From the NCBI RefSeq assembly GCF_019968905.1, contig NZ_CP079946.1, positions 248,001-312,000 of the forward strand: 64,000 nt of DNA. Reading direction: 5' to 3'. Positions 63,537 to 64,000 of the stretch are shown here, one piece after another (the first letter of the stretch is position 1; each line of letters begins with the position of its first letter). The position numbers and the translations under genes are program-made. The notes under the pieces were generated by a model, which saw only the letters and a list, made by a program, of their open reading frames with translations, was not told the DNA's origin and made no database searches. Origin of the DNA: Corallococcus sp. EGB. Its GTDB lineage: Bacteria > Myxococcota > Myxococcia > Myxococcales > Myxococcaceae.

Positions 63537-64000
63537 ATGATGCGGCTCATGGTGAAACGCTCCGCCGCCTCCGCCCGGGAACGGACAGGATGCCGACCCT
63601 GGAGGGCGGTTGCGCTCGGGGCCTGGTGGGTGCTCGGCTGCCTGCCCTCCATCGGTCCGGTGGATGCCGCCGGCCCTTCCGATGCTTCCGGGCCTGCCGG
63701 GAGCCGGAAGGGAGCCCTGGTCCAGGGGACGGACGCGCCCGGGGACGCGGCGGCCGTGGCCCTGGTGGCCCGCCGCACGCGGTGTGGGGGGGAGGCGCCG
63801 GTGCTCCTCTGCTCGGGGGCCCTCATCGCGCCGGACGTGGTGCTGACGGCGGCGCACTGCCTGGCCATCTTCGGTGAGGCGGGCCCCTACGAGGTCTTCC
63901 TGGGCGCCCAGCTGCTCCCGGAGCCCGGGCCCGGAGGGCGGTTCGTGCGGGTCACCCGGGCCGTGGCCCACCCGGACTACGTCCCGGCCACGCACGCCTG
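63537..64000 (+). CDS. Trypsin-like serine protease lipoprotein (partial, cut by window end)
   Basis: The first ~154 residues are seen. A signal ends in a lipobox (WVLGC), a low-complexity linker follows, and then the start of an S1 domain. ALVQGTDAPGDAAAVALV takes the place of the usual IVGG beginning. CSGALIAPDVVLTAAHC carries the catalytic His, and VRVTRAVAHPDY lies where the 60-loop/HP-Y motif is expected. Catalytic Asp and Ser are beyond the window. Start may be ATG 63537, 63540 or 63549. Confidence 0.8.
   Translation, partial: MMRLMVKRSAASARERTGCRPWRAVALGAWWVLGCLPSIGPVDAAGPSDASGPAGSRKGALVQGTDAPGDAAAVALVARRTRCGGEAPVLLCSGALIAPDVVLTAAHCLAIFGEAGPYEVFLGAQLLPEPGPGGRFVRVTRAVAHPDYVPATHA

Overview
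The window reads as chromosomal DNA of a myxobacterium of the Myxococcaceae, most likely Corallococcus or a close relative. The evidence is the very high GC content (roughly 70% by eye), dense gene packing, abundant lipoproteins, a Dsg-type IF-3 with a long C-terminal tail and an ATC start, a SitA-type polymorphic toxin locus, a bacterial GRAS protein and a MYXO-CTERM-like tail. No rRNA, tRNA, CRISPR array, transposase or integrase was recognised.

Region 1 (1-16.7 kb) is mostly housekeeping. It holds a Yip1-like membrane protein, a lipoprotein, a metallophosphatase, an atypical sigma factor, alanine racemase, an LpxL/HtrB-type acyltransferase, an M1 aminopeptidase lipoprotein, an enoyl-CoA hydratase/isomerase, a PRPP-synthetase-like protein divergent from a phosphoribosyltransferase, archease, oligoribonuclease, a single-domain response regulator, a MatB-like malonyl-CoA synthetase and two envelope proteins.

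Region 2 (16.9-24.2 kb) is a five-gene plus-strand operon: MacA-like adaptor, ABC ATPase, MacB/ADOP permease, NtrC-type response regulator and NtrY-like histidine kinase. Region 3 (24.2-28.9 kb, minus strand) has a small membrane protein and an outer-membrane pair: a discoidin-like lipoprotein and a TonB-dependent receptor that carries its own TonB C-terminal domain.

Region 4 (29.1-33.9 kb) is the accessory hotspot. A GRAS-family protein overlaps a CinA-type amidohydrolase, and then a SitA-like lipoprotein toxin with an AHH nuclease tip is followed by a fused Imm11-SUFU immunity protein. A short remnant of the immunity gene's 3' end lies just upstream of the toxin, so the locus appears to have been remodelled by recombination.

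Region 5 (33.9-42.0 kb) is a small-molecule or lipid-modifying cluster of unknown product. A desaturase and a membrane protein run on the minus strand. Divergent from them is a tight plus-strand operon: an RnfD/NqrB-like membrane domain fused to FG-GAP/UnbV repeats, an acyltransferase-like protein, a GH3-family adenylating enzyme and a Rieske oxygenase. I consider this the best candidate for an undescribed pathway.

Region 6 (42-64 kb) is mixed envelope and housekeeping: a double left-handed-beta-helix protein, a MATE exporter, a double-GNAT protein, a YeaQ/GlsB-like protein, a lipoprotein FKBP, a dienelactone hydrolase-like lipoprotein, two CAP-domain lipoproteins, TPR and propeller-like proteins, a DUF1552/DUF1592 pair, an M3 oligopeptidase lipoprotein, a Cys-rich lipoprotein, an MFS exporter, a BNR-type propeller protein with a sorting-like tail, infC, and the start of a trypsin-like lipoprotein cut by the window end.
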